Assembly (NCBI GenBank): GCA_964579725.1
Contig: CAZOHG010000009.1
Span: forward strand, 16,423 to 80,422
DNA length: 64,000 bases
Direction of reading: 5' to 3'
Origin: CAZOHG01 sp964579725
GTDB lineage: Bacteria > Zhuqueibacterota > JdFR-76 > BMS3Abin05
Under the pieces are notes generated by a model that had not been told where the DNA came from, searched no databases, and saw only the letters and a program-made list of their open reading frames with translations. A program made the position numbers and the translations under genes. This document shows, one piece after another, positions 53,760 through 62,773 of the stretch (position 1 is its first letter; the number at the start of each line of letters is the position of its first letter).

Positions 53760-55133
53760 ATGCCAGCTTCCTCGACTATTTTAATTGTTGAAGATGATGC
53801 CAATTTTCGCAGCCTCGAGCGAGACCTGTTGGAGGATGAACACTACCGGGTGCTCGAAGCCGACAGCGGTGAAGAGGCACTTTCCATTCTGCAAAATGAA
53901 TCTCCAATTGATTTAATGCTTCTGGACTTGCGCCTGCCTCAAATGGATGGGATTTCCGTTTTAAAAGAGACTCTGAAAATTCGCCCGGACCTGGCGGTTG
54001 TGCTCATTAGCGGACACGGGGATATCGAATCGGCGGTGAAGGCGGTTCGGTTGGGGGCTTACGATTTTTTAGAAAAACCGGTTCAATCAGGCAGACTCTT
54101 GCTCACGGTGGAACGGGCTCTCAGCTACGTGAATTTGCAAAGGGAGCGCCAGCAACTTCTTGAAAATATTCGGCAGCGGTACCAATTGGTGAGTGTCAGT
54201 CAAGCGATGGAAAAAATTCTTTCCATCGTAGACCGTGTGGCGGAAACGGACGTCACCGTATTGATTACCGGTGAAAGCGGTACAGGCAAAGAAATGGTGG
54301 CACGCGCCATTCATTTGAACAGTCGCCGCGCCAGCGGCCCTTTTGTTCAGCTCAATTGTGCCGCGCTACCCGACAATCTTATTGAAAGCGAACTTTTCGG
54401 GCACGTGAAGGGCGCATTTACGGGCGCTTTGCACAGTCACGCCGGACGCTTCCAACAAGCCGACAAGGGGACGTTGTTTTTGGACGAGATCGGCGATTTG
54501 AGTTTGCTGGCGCAAAGCAAGGTTTTACGGGCAATTGAGACGTCGGAGGTCAATCGGGTGGGAAGTGAAAAGCACGAACGGGTTGATGTGCGCATTATTG
54601 CCGCAACCAATCGAGACCTCAAACAAATGGTTGAGGAGAAGACCTTTCGGGAGGATTTGTACCACCGGATTAACGTCATTTCATTGTATATCCCTCCGCT
54701 TCGGGAAAGACAGGAGGATATTCTTCCCCTGGCCGAGCATTTTTTGCGTGAATTTGCCGATCAGTACAATCGCGAACCCCCTAAAATATCGACCGATGCC
54801 GAAAGTGTGTTGCTTTCGTACCACTGGCCGGGGAATGTGAGGGAATTGCGAAACCTCATGCAGAAAATCATGGTGTTAGGAGATGCGCTGGAAATCCACG
54901 GTCACGATATTTCGGAATTATTAGGCAAGCAGGCGGAACAAAGCAAATGGCCCCGAACCCCGACTCTGCGAGAAGCCCGGAAACTTTTTGAAAAGAGTTA
55001 CATTCTCAATCGTCTCGAAGCCAATGGGTGGAATATTTCCCAAACAGCCAAGCTATTGGGCGTTGAACGAAGCAATTTGTACAAAATAATGGACCAATTG
55101 GGCATTCGGGGGAAGGAAAAAAAGAAGAAGTAA
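53760..55133 (+). CDS. Sigma-54-dependent response regulator (NtrC family)
   Basis: 457 residues. Receiver domain (1-120) with phospho-acceptor Asp56 (LMLLDLRLP), AAA+ domain with Walker A GESGTGKE (171-178), the sigma-54 contact loop GAFTGA (218-223) and Walker B LFLDEIGDLS, and a C-terminal Fis-type helix-turn-helix (NISQTAKLLGVERSNLYK). It lies 135 nt downstream of the kinase gene. Its targets are sigma-54 promoters; none was found in this window. Confidence 0.95.
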   Translation: MPASSTILIVEDDANFRSLERDLLEDEHYRVLEADSGEEALSILQNESPIDLMLLDLRLPQMDGISVLKETLKIRPDLAVVLISGHGDIESAVKAVRLGAYDFLEKPVQSGRLLLTVERALSYVNLQRERQQLLENIRQRYQLVSVSQAMEKILSIVDRVAETDVTVLITGESGTGKEMVARAIHLNSRRASGPFVQLNCAALPDNLIESELFGHVKGAFTGALHSHAGRFQQADKGTLFLDEIGDLSLLAQSKVLRAIETSEVNRVGSEKHERVDVRIIAATNRDLKQMVEEKTFREDLYHRINVISLYIPPLRERQEDILPLAEHFLREFADQYNREPPKISTDAESVLLSYHWPGNVRELRNLMQKIMVLGDALEIHGHDISELLGKQAEQSKWPRTPTLREARKLFEKSYILNRLEANGWNISQTAKLLGVERSNLYKIMDQLGIRGKEKKKK

Positions 55134-55476
55134 ATCGAGCAAGACGGGTCATTCCAGAAATCTGTGGTGATTGGGAGACGGGTAAAAATTTTTGGTGTGT
55201 CAAAAAAAGGACAGTTCTTGTGAATGTAAGTTGTTCTATGTTTTGCGCAGACTATGCTTTGAAAAAGGAAAAATTCGAAATGCCCTCGGAGGAATTTTCA
55301 CAATCAGTTAAGTGCCATTAAAATAAATGGCTTTATAGATACGCCTGATTTTTGCGACGTTTTTAACCCCATTTTTCCACTTCTTCCCAAATATTACTTG
55401 CAATTCGAACAAAAATATATTAAATTCAAAACCTTGAAGTTTCAAAAGGGTATGTGTTTAGCAAGGAGAGTGAAAC
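55134..55476 (+). other. Intergenic region upstream of rpmE
   Basis: 343 nt; holds the rpmE promoter at 55399-55431. Nothing else recognised. Confidence 0.4.
55399..55431 (+). promoter_or_regulatory. Promoter of the rpmE operon
   Basis: TTGCAA (55399-55404), 17 nt, TAAATTCAAA (55422-55431), fitting the window-wide pattern. Leader about 40 nt. Confidence 0.65.
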
Positions 55477-55704
55477 TTGAAACCAGGAATCCACCCCAAA
55501 TATCATGTTGTGACGGTCAAGTGTGCGTGCGGGAACACATTTCAGACCCGGTCCACCATCAACAAAGACGAAATTAAAGTCGACATTTGTTCGGTGTGCC
55601 ACCCGTTTTTCTCAGGGAAGCAAAAATTAGTAGATACAGCCGGACGCGTAGAAAAATTTTACAGAAAATATCAGAAGCACACGCCCGCCACAAACAGCAA
55701 ATAG
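55477..55704 (+). CDS. rpmE: 50S ribosomal protein L31
   Basis: 75 residues from TTG with GCAAGGAG upstream. Zinc-binding (C+) type: Cys16 and Cys18, Cys38 and Cys41 (CACG...CSVC). HPFFSGKQKLVDTAGRVEKF is the family signature. It protects and stabilises the ribosome and can serve as a zinc store. Confidence 0.96.
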   Translation: MKPGIHPKYHVVTVKCACGNTFQTRSTINKDEIKVDICSVCHPFFSGKQKLVDTAGRVEKFYRKYQKHTPATNSK

Positions 55705-55725
55705 CTTTTGTTAGGAAAAATTGTA

Positions 55726-55767
55726 AAAACGGAGTATCGCCCTTTTGGTGCGTATTCCGTTTTTTTA
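55726..55767 (+). terminator. Hairpin/terminator after rpmE
   Basis: AAAACGGAGTA(T)CGC and GCGTATTCCGTTTT form an 11-14-bp stem with a single bulge, followed by TTTT. It would lower transcription of DUF1385-prfA relative to rpmE. Confidence 0.65.
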
Positions 55768-55774
55768 TGGCTAA

Positions 55775-56734
55775 ATGAGGCAAAATTTGGCAGAGCACAC
55801 ACAAGAAACACCCCCCGTAGGAGGTCAGGCTGTAATCGAGGGCGTCATGATGCGTTCCCCACACGCCGTATCCGTGGCCGTTCGCAAGCCTGACGGCGGC
55901 ATTCTGGTGCGGAGTCAGCCGTACGTCTCCTGGACGGCGCGAAGTAAATTTTGGGGACTGCCAATCATCCGCGGCGGTGTTGTTTTGATTGAATCTCTCT
56001 ATTGGGGCATTAAAACGCTCACCTTTTCGGGTGACGTCGCCATGGCTGAAGACGACCCCCAAAAGGGCGAAAAATCAGGGAAGCCTAAAACCGGAATCTC
56101 CGTTTTCCGAGCGATTTTGCTGATTGCCGTTTCGCTTGGCTTAGGTCTTTTGGTGTTTTTCTACGTGCCACTTTTGCTTACGACCTGGCTGGGCATTCGG
56201 TCGGGAGTGTGGTTTAACCTTGTGGACGGCGGCTTTCGCCTGCTGATTTTTCTGTCTTATTTGATCGGAATTTCTTTCCTGAAAGATATTCATCGAATTT
56301 TTGAGTACCACGGTGCCGAGCACAAAAGCATTTTTGCGTACGAAAATCATCTGCCGCTGGCGCCCGAAAGCACCCGGCGCTTTACCACCCACCACCCGCG
56401 GTGTGGCACAAGCTTTTTACTCATTGTCATGTTGGTAAGCATTGTGGTTTTTCTGTTTTTGGGGCGTCCGGAAACGGTGGGAGACCGTCTGCTGCGGTTG
56501 CTTTTTGTGCCGGTCATTGGAGGCATTTCCTACGAACTGATTCGTTTGTCGGGAAAGGGTTACAAAAAGAAACTGGGCTCTTTTTTGGTCGCTCCCGGGC
56601 TCTGGCTCCAGCGTATCACAACCAAGGAGCCCGACGATGCCCAAATTGAAGTAGCATTTGCGGCTCTGGAAGCGGCACTCACCGAACCTCAAAAAGGCGT
56701 TACCGAATTTGTAGTAAAAGGTCACAACACATGA
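55775..56734 (+). CDS. DUF1385 membrane protein (YqhQ-like)
   Basis: 319 residues. N-terminal GGQAVIEGVMMRSP motif and HRIFEYHGAEHKSIFAYE are family signatures; several transmembrane helices (115-145, 150-185, 220-245). Function unknown. It lies in the common rpmE-DUF1385-prfA-prmC order and overlaps prfA by 4 nt. The start has no clear Shine-Dalgarno. Confidence 0.85.
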   Translation: MRQNLAEHTQETPPVGGQAVIEGVMMRSPHAVSVAVRKPDGGILVRSQPYVSWTARSKFWGLPIIRGGVVLIESLYWGIKTLTFSGDVAMAEDDPQKGEKSGKPKTGISVFRAILLIAVSLGLGLLVFFYVPLLLTTWLGIRSGVWFNLVDGGFRLLIFLSYLIGISFLKDIHRIFEYHGAEHKSIFAYENHLPLAPESTRRFTTHHPRCGTSFLLIVMLVSIVVFLFLGRPETVGDRLLRLLFVPVIGGISYELIRLSGKGYKKKLGSFLVAPGLWLQRITTKEPDDAQIEVAFAALEAALTEPQKGVTEFVVKGHNT

Positions 56735-57798
56735 TTGAGAAAATCAAATCCCTGATTGAGCGCTATCGCGACATTGAAACGGCTTTGTCGGACCCGAATG
56801 TGACCTCCGATTTGAAACGGTACCAGGAATTAAACCGAGAGTTCCGAAATTTACAACCCATTGTGGAAAAGTTTCGGGAATATGAGAAACTCCGGGCCCA
56901 AATTGAGGACGACCAGGCTATTCTAAAGGAATCCAACGATGCGGACCTGTTGGAAATCGCTCGGGCTGAATTGGAAGAGCTTCAGAAAAAAGCGGCCGAT
57001 GTAGAGCAGGAGTTGAAGCTCCTTCTAATTCCCAAAGACCCAATGGACGAAAAAAACGTAATTGTGGAAATTCGGGCAGGCACCGGTGGCGAAGAAGCCG
57101 GTTTGTTTGCGGGCGATCTGTTCCGTATGTACTCGCGTTACGCGGAGCGCAAAGGGTGGAAGTTGGAGGTTATGGATTCCCACCCGCAGGAAATCGGCGG
57201 ATTTAAGGAGATTATTTTTTCCATTTCGGGTGAGGACGTTTTCAGTCGGATGAAGTTTGAGGGCGGCGTTCACCGGGTGCAGCGGGTTCCGGCTACGGAA
57301 GCCAGCGGGCGGGTGCACACGTCGGCGGCTTCGGTGGCTGTTTTACCGGAGGCTGAAGAAGTGGACATTGTCATTGACCCCAAAGAAATTCGTGTGGACG
57401 TGTTTCGTTCGTCCGGGCCTGGCGGGCAAAGCGTGAACACAACCGATTCGGCCGTTCGCCTGACGCACATCCCCACGGGGTTGGTGGTCTCCTGTCAGGA
57501 CGAGAAATCGCAGCACAAAAATAAAGCCAAGGCGCTGAAAATTTTGCGTTCCCGCCTGTTGGCCAAAAAACAGGAAGAAGAATTGGCCAAAGTGACGGAA
57601 AAACGCCGGGCAATGGTGAGCACGGGCGACCGCAGCGCCAAAATCCGCACTTACAATTTCCCCCAAAATCGTGTGACGGATCATCGAATCGGCCTTACTT
57701 TGTACAAATTGGACCAAATTCTCGACGGCAACCTGGACGAATTGATTGAGCCCTTGCAAATTGCCGATCAGGCCGAAAAATTGAAAAAGGCAGGCTGA
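56731..57798 (+). CDS. prfA: Peptide chain release factor 1
   Basis: 355 residues, standard length. Catalytic GGQ in RSSGPGGQSVNTTDSAVRLTH, ending with the RF1-type C-terminus (YNFPQNRVTDHRIG). It releases the nascent chain at UAA/UAG codons. It overlaps the DUF1385 gene (ATGA) and is followed by prmC, which methylates its GGQ glutamine. Confidence 0.97.
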   Translation: MIEKIKSLIERYRDIETALSDPNVTSDLKRYQELNREFRNLQPIVEKFREYEKLRAQIEDDQAILKESNDADLLEIARAELEELQKKAADVEQELKLLLIPKDPMDEKNVIVEIRAGTGGEEAGLFAGDLFRMYSRYAERKGWKLEVMDSHPQEIGGFKEIIFSISGEDVFSRMKFEGGVHRVQRVPATEASGRVHTSAASVAVLPEAEEVDIVIDPKEIRVDVFRSSGPGGQSVNTTDSAVRLTHIPTGLVVSCQDEKSQHKNKAKALKILRSRLLAKKQEEELAKVTEKRRAMVSTGDRSAKIRTYNFPQNRVTDHRIGLTLYKLDQILDGNLDELIEPLQIADQAEKLKKAG

Positions 57799-57848
57799 AA
57801 AAGAGGGACAAACTTTTTGATTTCGATTTGGAAATCGGTATTTTCTCC

Positions 57849-57880
57849 TTTACTTTTTTCGGAAAAAGTACTATCTTTAA
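57849..57880 (+). promoter_or_regulatory. Weak promoter candidate before prmC
   Basis: TTTACT (57849-57854), 17 nt, TATCTTTAA (57872-57880). The -10 fits the pattern, the -35 only partly. Confidence 0.3.
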
Positions 57881-57969
57881 CACCCTAAAGTCAGGGAAGA
57901 TTTCCACGGCAAATCAAGCAGGTTGTTTTAGAAACGACGGCATTGGAAGAGAAACAAAAACAAACTGAG

Positions 57970-58866
57970 ATGAACAATAATCGCTATCAGGCCAACAAAC
58001 GGTGGCGCATTATTGATCTGATTCAGTGGACGACGCAGTTCTTCGAAAAGCGGCACATTGAGAATCCTCGTTTGAATGCGGAACGCCTGTTGAGCAGGGC
58101 GATTGGGCTGGACCGTGTTCAATTGTACCTCCAATTTGAAAAGATTTTGACCCACAATGAATTGGATGTTTTCCGCGCTTTTGTGAAACGGCGAATCAGC
58201 AAAGAGCCTCTGCAATACATTTTAGGCGAAACGGAATTCATGTCGCTGAAGTTTAAGGTAAGTCCTTCGGTGCTCATCCCGCGCCCGGACACCGAGGCGT
58301 TGGTGGAGGCTGTCTTGCAGGAAACCGCCTCGGAGGAGCCGCTTCACATTTTGGACATCGGTACAGGATCGGGAAACATTGCCGTCAGTTTAGCCCACTA
58401 TTTGAGCGGGGCACAGATTACGGCGGTCGATGTTTCGGAAGAGGCACTGGAATTGGCTCGTGAAAACGCCGCTCTGAACGCGGTGGACGCCCGTATTCAT
58501 TTTATTCAGGAGGATGTTTTTTCGCCGGATTTCCCCCTGCGGGTCGGCACCGATTTTGACATCGTTGTGTCCAATCCGCCCTACATCTCGGAGGATGAAT
58601 TTTTCACCCTGCCCGAGGAAGTCCGCCTTTTTGAGCCGCACCGGGCGCTTCGGGACGGCTCGGACGGGTTGACTTTTCACCGGCGTATTGCCGAACTCGG
58701 CGGAGAGCTGCTTCGGGACGGCGGTAAAATTTATCTGGAAGTTGGCATGGAGCAAGCCGCGCGCGTGAGGCAAATTCTACAAGAAATCGGATTCGAGGCC
58801 GTTTCCACGGTTCAAGACCTAACCGGAATCGATCGCGTGGTCCTTGCAAAGAAAAAATCCAATTAA
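57970..58866 (+). CDS. prmC: Peptide chain release factor N5-glutamine methyltransferase
   Basis: 298 residues from ATG 57970; a TTG 27 nt earlier is possible but has no Shine-Dalgarno. SAM domain with DIGTGSGNIAVSLA, and the substrate motif NPPYISEDEF. It methylates the Gln of the GGQ motif of release factors. The N-terminal helical domain (1-90) is the release factor-binding part. Confidence 0.95.
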   Translation: MNNNRYQANKRWRIIDLIQWTTQFFEKRHIENPRLNAERLLSRAIGLDRVQLYLQFEKILTHNELDVFRAFVKRRISKEPLQYILGETEFMSLKFKVSPSVLIPRPDTEALVEAVLQETASEEPLHILDIGTGSGNIAVSLAHYLSGAQITAVDVSEEALELARENAALNAVDARIHFIQEDVFSPDFPLRVGTDFDIVVSNPPYISEDEFFTLPEEVRLFEPHRALRDGSDGLTFHRRIAELGGELLRDGGKIYLEVGMEQAARVRQILQEIGFEAVSTVQDLTGIDRVVLAKKKSN

Positions 58867-58880
58867 AACGGAGGGCTTTC

Positions 58881-60266
58881 ATGAACCCTAATATTTTTCG
58901 CGAATACGACGTTCGCGGCATTGTGGAAACCGATTTAACGGACGATGTGGTCGAAGCGCTCGGAAAAGCGTACGGGACGTACATGGCGCGCCAGGGTTTT
59001 CGGAATTTTTCCGTTGGCTGCGATGTGCGGTTGAGCTCGGAACGGTTGAAGGCGGCTTTGATTAAGGGCATCCGTTCCACTGGCGGCAATGTAACCGACA
59101 TCGGCGTTGTGCCCACCCCGGTTCTCTATTTTTCTATTGCGCATTTGAAAAAAGACGGTGGGGTAATGGTAACCGGAAGCCACAATCCCATTGAGTACAA
59201 CGGATTCAAAATGAACATCGGCCTGGGGTCGGTTTACGGGGAAGAAATTCAAAAACTCCGCCGATTAATTGAAGCCAATGACTTCGAGAAGGGCGACGGA
59301 CGCTACGAAAAGCAGGACGTGTTGGCCGACTACAAAACCATGCTGAAGAGCAAAATCAAATTGCCCCGAAAATTGAAGATTGTGATGGACCCCGGCAACG
59401 GAACCGGCGGAATGGTAGCCCCCGAGGTTTTCCGCGATCTGGGAGCAGACGTAGAGTGCATTTTTTGTGAACCCGACGGCCACTTCCCCAACCATTTGCC
59501 GGACCCGACCGTGCTCAAATATATCAAGACCTTGCGGGAGAAGGTCTTGGCCGAGAAGGCGGATATCGGCATCGGGTACGACGGCGATTCGGATCGAATC
59601 GGGGTGATTGACGATCGTGGTCGGGTGGTTTTTGCCGATCGCCTGCTGGCACTTTTGGCGCGGGATGTTTTGAAAAAGCATCCGGGTGCAGAAATTATTT
59701 TTGACGTCAAATGCTCGCAGGCATTGTCCGAGGAAATTGAAAAATTCGGGGGGAAGCCGCTCATGTGGAAAACCGGCCACGCTTTGTTGAAATCCAAGCT
59801 ACAAGAGGACAAAGCCCCGCTGGCCGGCGAAATGTCAGGCCACATGTTTTTTGCCGACGATTATTACGGATTTGACGACGCCCTTTACGTCTCGCTCCGG
59901 TTGGCACAGCTCTTGGCCGCTTCAGACCGGCCGCTTTCAGCTCTGGTGGACGAAATTCCCTCATTTTATTCGACCCCTGAGGTCCGGATTGAGTGTGCGG
60001 AGGAGGAAAAATTCACAATCGTGGACGAATTGAAAGCCTATTTCAAAGCCCGGTACCAAACCATTGACGTGGACGGCGTCCGCGTGTTGTTTGGAGACGG
60101 CTGGGGCCTGGTGCGCGCTTCCAACACGCAACCCGTTTTGGTCCTGCGATTTGAAGCCAAAAGTGAAGAACGTCTCAAGGAAATCATCGATATTTTTGTG
60201 CAGAAGCTCAGGGAATTTCCCTCGGTAAAATTGGATTTAGAAGAATTTACCATTGTGAAAGCCTGA
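58881..60266 (+). CDS. Phosphomannomutase/phosphoglucomutase
   Basis: 461 residues. Alpha-D-phosphohexomutase family: phosphoserine loop TGSHNPIEYNGFK (Ser near 97), metal loop GYDGDSDRIG, sugar-binding GEMSGHMFF and phosphate-binding RASNTQPVLVLRFE. It interconverts mannose or glucose 1- and 6-phosphates for cell-surface sugars. GGAGGG precedes the ATG; a terminator follows. Confidence 0.93.
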   Translation: MNPNIFREYDVRGIVETDLTDDVVEALGKAYGTYMARQGFRNFSVGCDVRLSSERLKAALIKGIRSTGGNVTDIGVVPTPVLYFSIAHLKKDGGVMVTGSHNPIEYNGFKMNIGLGSVYGEEIQKLRRLIEANDFEKGDGRYEKQDVLADYKTMLKSKIKLPRKLKIVMDPGNGTGGMVAPEVFRDLGADVECIFCEPDGHFPNHLPDPTVLKYIKTLREKVLAEKADIGIGYDGDSDRIGVIDDRGRVVFADRLLALLARDVLKKHPGAEIIFDVKCSQALSEEIEKFGGKPLMWKTGHALLKSKLQEDKAPLAGEMSGHMFFADDYYGFDDALYVSLRLAQLLAASDRPLSALVDEIPSFYSTPEVRIECAEEEKFTIVDELKAYFKARYQTIDVDGVRVLFGDGWGLVRASNTQPVLVLRFEAKSEERLKEIIDIFVQKLREFPSVKLDLEEFTIVKA

Positions 60267-60304
60267 CAGGATAGAAAATTTTTGTGCCCAAAAAGCAGAC
60301 CCCC

Positions 60305-60330
60305 AAAGCCCCCTTGAAAGGGGGCTTTTT
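60305..60330 (+). terminator. Terminator after phosphohexomutase gene
   Basis: AAAGCCCCCTT / AAGGGGGCTTT perfect stem with a GA loop, then TTTTT-like tail. Very strong rho-independent terminator. Confidence 0.9.
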
Positions 60331-60758
60331 CATTTTTACCCAGCAATGGCGTCAGATTGTGATTTTCCCCCGACGCCATTTTTTTGGGGATTGGGATTTC
60401 TCGAATTGGTTGCCCCTTGAATCGGCAATTTTGGGCGAAATGCTTCCTCACAAAAATCCCAATTTTTTCAACCCAACAGGGTAAAATAAATGAGCCCAAG
60501 GGAAAGCCCCGGGTTGAAAACCAAACGCCCAACACCACTCAAGCCCCGAAGGAGCCCCTAAGATCCCCGTTTTGCACCCGAAAAATGGCCGCGGGATGGT
60601 ACCCTTTTCCCCCTGTTTTTTGGGGAGAAAGCTGTTGAGATTTTGACGGGGGCGTTATTAATAAAATCCAAATGGATTGGTTCTCGCGCATTTTTTTAAT
60701 TCCTAAAACTGCCGGTTGCTTTTAAAAATCGGAAAGGAAAAATTTCTCAAAAAAATCC

Positions 60759-60791
60759 TTGACAATGCTTTGCTAAAAAGTTAAATTAAAT
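60759..60791 (+). promoter_or_regulatory. Promoter of the LacI-type gene
   Basis: TTGACA (60759-60764), 17 nt, TAAATTAAAT (60782-60791). Best match of all to the window-wide pattern. Confidence 0.8.
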
Positions 60792-60798
60792 TTACAAA

Positions 60799-60808
60799 CA
60801 ATCGATTG
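60799..60808. promoter_or_regulatory. Candidate LacI-family operator
   Basis: Perfect 10-bp palindrome CAATCGATTG with a central CG, as in LacI-family sites, placed just downstream of the -10 where a bound repressor would block the start. Likely autoregulation; unproven. Confidence 0.45.
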
Positions 60809-60948
60809 CGAATGAATTTTCTGTTTTTTCTGAATTTGGATTTCCAAATCGTCCAATTTTAGGGGGATTGAAAACAACGGCCAAAATTTTTGTGAGGGGG
60901 GAGTAACTTTCCGGCTTTCATTTTCCTAAAATTCGGGAGGAGGTTTCA

Positions 60949-61977
60949 TTGCGAGCAACCATAAAAGATATTGCTCGAGAAGTTGGTGTGCACCCCTCAA
61001 CGGTTTCCCGCGTTCTGAATGGCAAGGCAGAAATCTACCACATTCGGCGAGAGACCATCGAAAGAATCAAACGGGTGGCAAAAGAGCTGAACTACAAACC
61101 CAATGAAATCGCCCGAGGATTTCGCCTGAAAAAAACGCACACCATTGGATTAATCATCCCCGACATTTCCAACCCGTTTTTCTCCCGAATTTCCCGCAGT
61201 ATTGAACAAGAGGCCTACCGAAACAACTACAGTGTCATCCTTTGTAGTACCGACGAGAACCAAACGCGCGAAAACGACTCGATTCAAATGCTCATCAGTA
61301 AGCGAATCGACGGACTTATTTTGGTTCCCGTGCAGGATGACGATTCCCAAATTCGAGAATTAAAAGAAGAAAAATTTCCCCTTGTGCTGGTGGACCGCAT
61401 TTTTGAAGATATTGAAACCTTTGCCGTGATTACGGACAGCTTTCAGGACGCCTACAAGGCAACTCAATATTTTATTGACAATGGGCACAAAAAAATCGGT
61501 TTTATTAGCGGGCGTAGCAATATCTACACGATTAAAAATCGCTTGGCCGGTTACCGCGCCTGTTTGACCGACAACGGCCTTCCCTTTAAGGACGAATGGG
61601 TCTCTCCCGGAGGCTTTTTATTGGATTCGGGTTACCGCGGGATGAAATCCATTTTGGAACTTCCCGACCGGCCAACAGCCGTGTTGGCTTCCGGCAACCT
61701 GGTGACCATTGGAACCATTAAGGCGATTCTTGAAAATCAATTTAAAATTCCCGACGATATGTCCATTATTGCTTTCGCGGATATGCATTCCACCCCCTAT
61801 TTTGTCGCTCCGCTCACCGTCATTTCGCACCCGTTGGAGCTGATTGGGAAAGAGGCTTTTCGTTTGCTGAAGTCAGCGATGGACAACCGGGAGCTTCCAC
61901 CGACTACCGTGAAACTTTCCACGGAATTTATTGTTCGGAATTCGGTTCGAAATATTCAAAACGTGGCCGTTTCTTAG
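60949..61977 (+). CDS. LacI-family transcriptional regulator
   Basis: 342 residues from TTG 60949 (GGGAGGAGG upstream). N-terminal helix-turn-helix TIKDIAREVGVHPSTVSRVLNG, hinge, and a periplasmic-binding-like effector domain (about 60-335). It probably senses a sugar. It lies 10 nt upstream of an outer-membrane-like protein gene and is the first gene of that unit. Confidence 0.95.
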   Translation: MRATIKDIAREVGVHPSTVSRVLNGKAEIYHIRRETIERIKRVAKELNYKPNEIARGFRLKKTHTIGLIIPDISNPFFSRISRSIEQEAYRNNYSVILCSTDENQTRENDSIQMLISKRIDGLILVPVQDDDSQIRELKEEKFPLVLVDRIFEDIETFAVITDSFQDAYKATQYFIDNGHKKIGFISGRSNIYTIKNRLAGYRACLTDNGLPFKDEWVSPGGFLLDSGYRGMKSILELPDRPTAVLASGNLVTIGTIKAILENQFKIPDDMSIIAFADMHSTPYFVAPLTVISHPLELIGKEAFRLLKSAMDNRELPPTTVKLSTEFIVRNSVRNIQNVAVS

Positions 61978-61987
61978 GAGCTGTTCT

Positions 61988-62683
61988 ATGAAGAAATTGC
62001 TTTTTTGGGCGTTTTTGGCTTTTTATTTTGTTGGAAGTGCCTTTGGGCAGGAAACCAATCGGTACGGTATTTCTGCAACGGCTGGAGCGGGAATTCCGGT
62101 TATGGGAATGAGGCAGTGGTATCATGTCACTCCGCAATTGGGAATTCAAGCCCTATTTGAAACCTCCCCCAATACGCAAGTTGTTTTTGAATTTCATTTC
62201 ATGCACTTTAAGCACGGGGCTATTGAGAAAAGGAAATTTCAATGGCTGGTGGACGATCGCTATTATTCCTGCCCAAAGGCATCTGCGCACATGGTTTGGA
62301 ATGATGTCCTATTGAGTTTGCGAACGTTTCTTCCCAATAAGTCGTTTTCGGTGGCGGGACGACGTTTGATTCCCTATTTTTCGTATGGCGCAGGATTGTA
62401 CAATTACACGCACCATGTAAGCGGCCTCATTTACCCGGGGCAGCCGCGGGAACCCTTAAACCCGAATTTTCTCATGGAACCTGTGTCTGACCGGCGAGTA
62501 GCTTGGGGAGCCACTGTAGGAACTGGCTTTTCTGCCGTTTGGTCGAAACGGATGGCCGGTACAATTCAAATCAACTACCATGTCGTGGTGGGGTACATGC
62601 GTCCATTTGAGGATTGGGGATTTGATGAAATTTTCCCGTTACAGTTTTTTGATGTGCGGGTGGGATGGAGCTATTTTTTTTAG
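61988..62683 (+). CDS. Predicted outer-membrane beta-barrel protein
   Basis: 231 residues from ATG 61988 (TAGGAG upstream). Signal peptide 1-20 (ending SAFGQ). The body is rich in alternating hydrophobic strands with aromatic girdles, and the protein ends in Phe-Phe after WSYFF, typical of outer-membrane barrels. No specific family recognised. It lies between LacI and a sorting-domain protein. Confidence 0.7.
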   Translation: MKKLLFWAFLAFYFVGSAFGQETNRYGISATAGAGIPVMGMRQWYHVTPQLGIQALFETSPNTQVVFEFHFMHFKHGAIEKRKFQWLVDDRYYSCPKASAHMVWNDVLLSLRTFLPNKSFSVAGRRLIPYFSYGAGLYNYTHHVSGLIYPGQPREPLNPNFLMEPVSDRRVAWGATVGTGFSAVWSKRMAGTIQINYHVVVGYMRPFEDWGFDEIFPLQFFDVRVGWSYFF

Positions 62684-62773
62684 AAGAGACAAAAATCGTG
62701 AAATCCGCTCAACAGGGGTCTGAAATCTTGATCCAGTGCGGGAAATAGAAAACCCAAAAAAAGGAGGAAAACC

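Larger units (their letters stand above)
60267..60948 (+). other. 682-nt intergenic region
   Basis: No supported gene. From left: the mutase terminator (60305-60330), then about 400 nt without recognisable signal, then the LacI-type promoter (60759-60791) and operator-like palindrome (60799-60808) and a leader of about 150 nt to the TTG start. Confidence 0.45.

Noticed and set aside
55477..58866. Gene order rpmE-DUF1385-prfA-prmC as novel
   Set aside because: This order is common in many bacteria.
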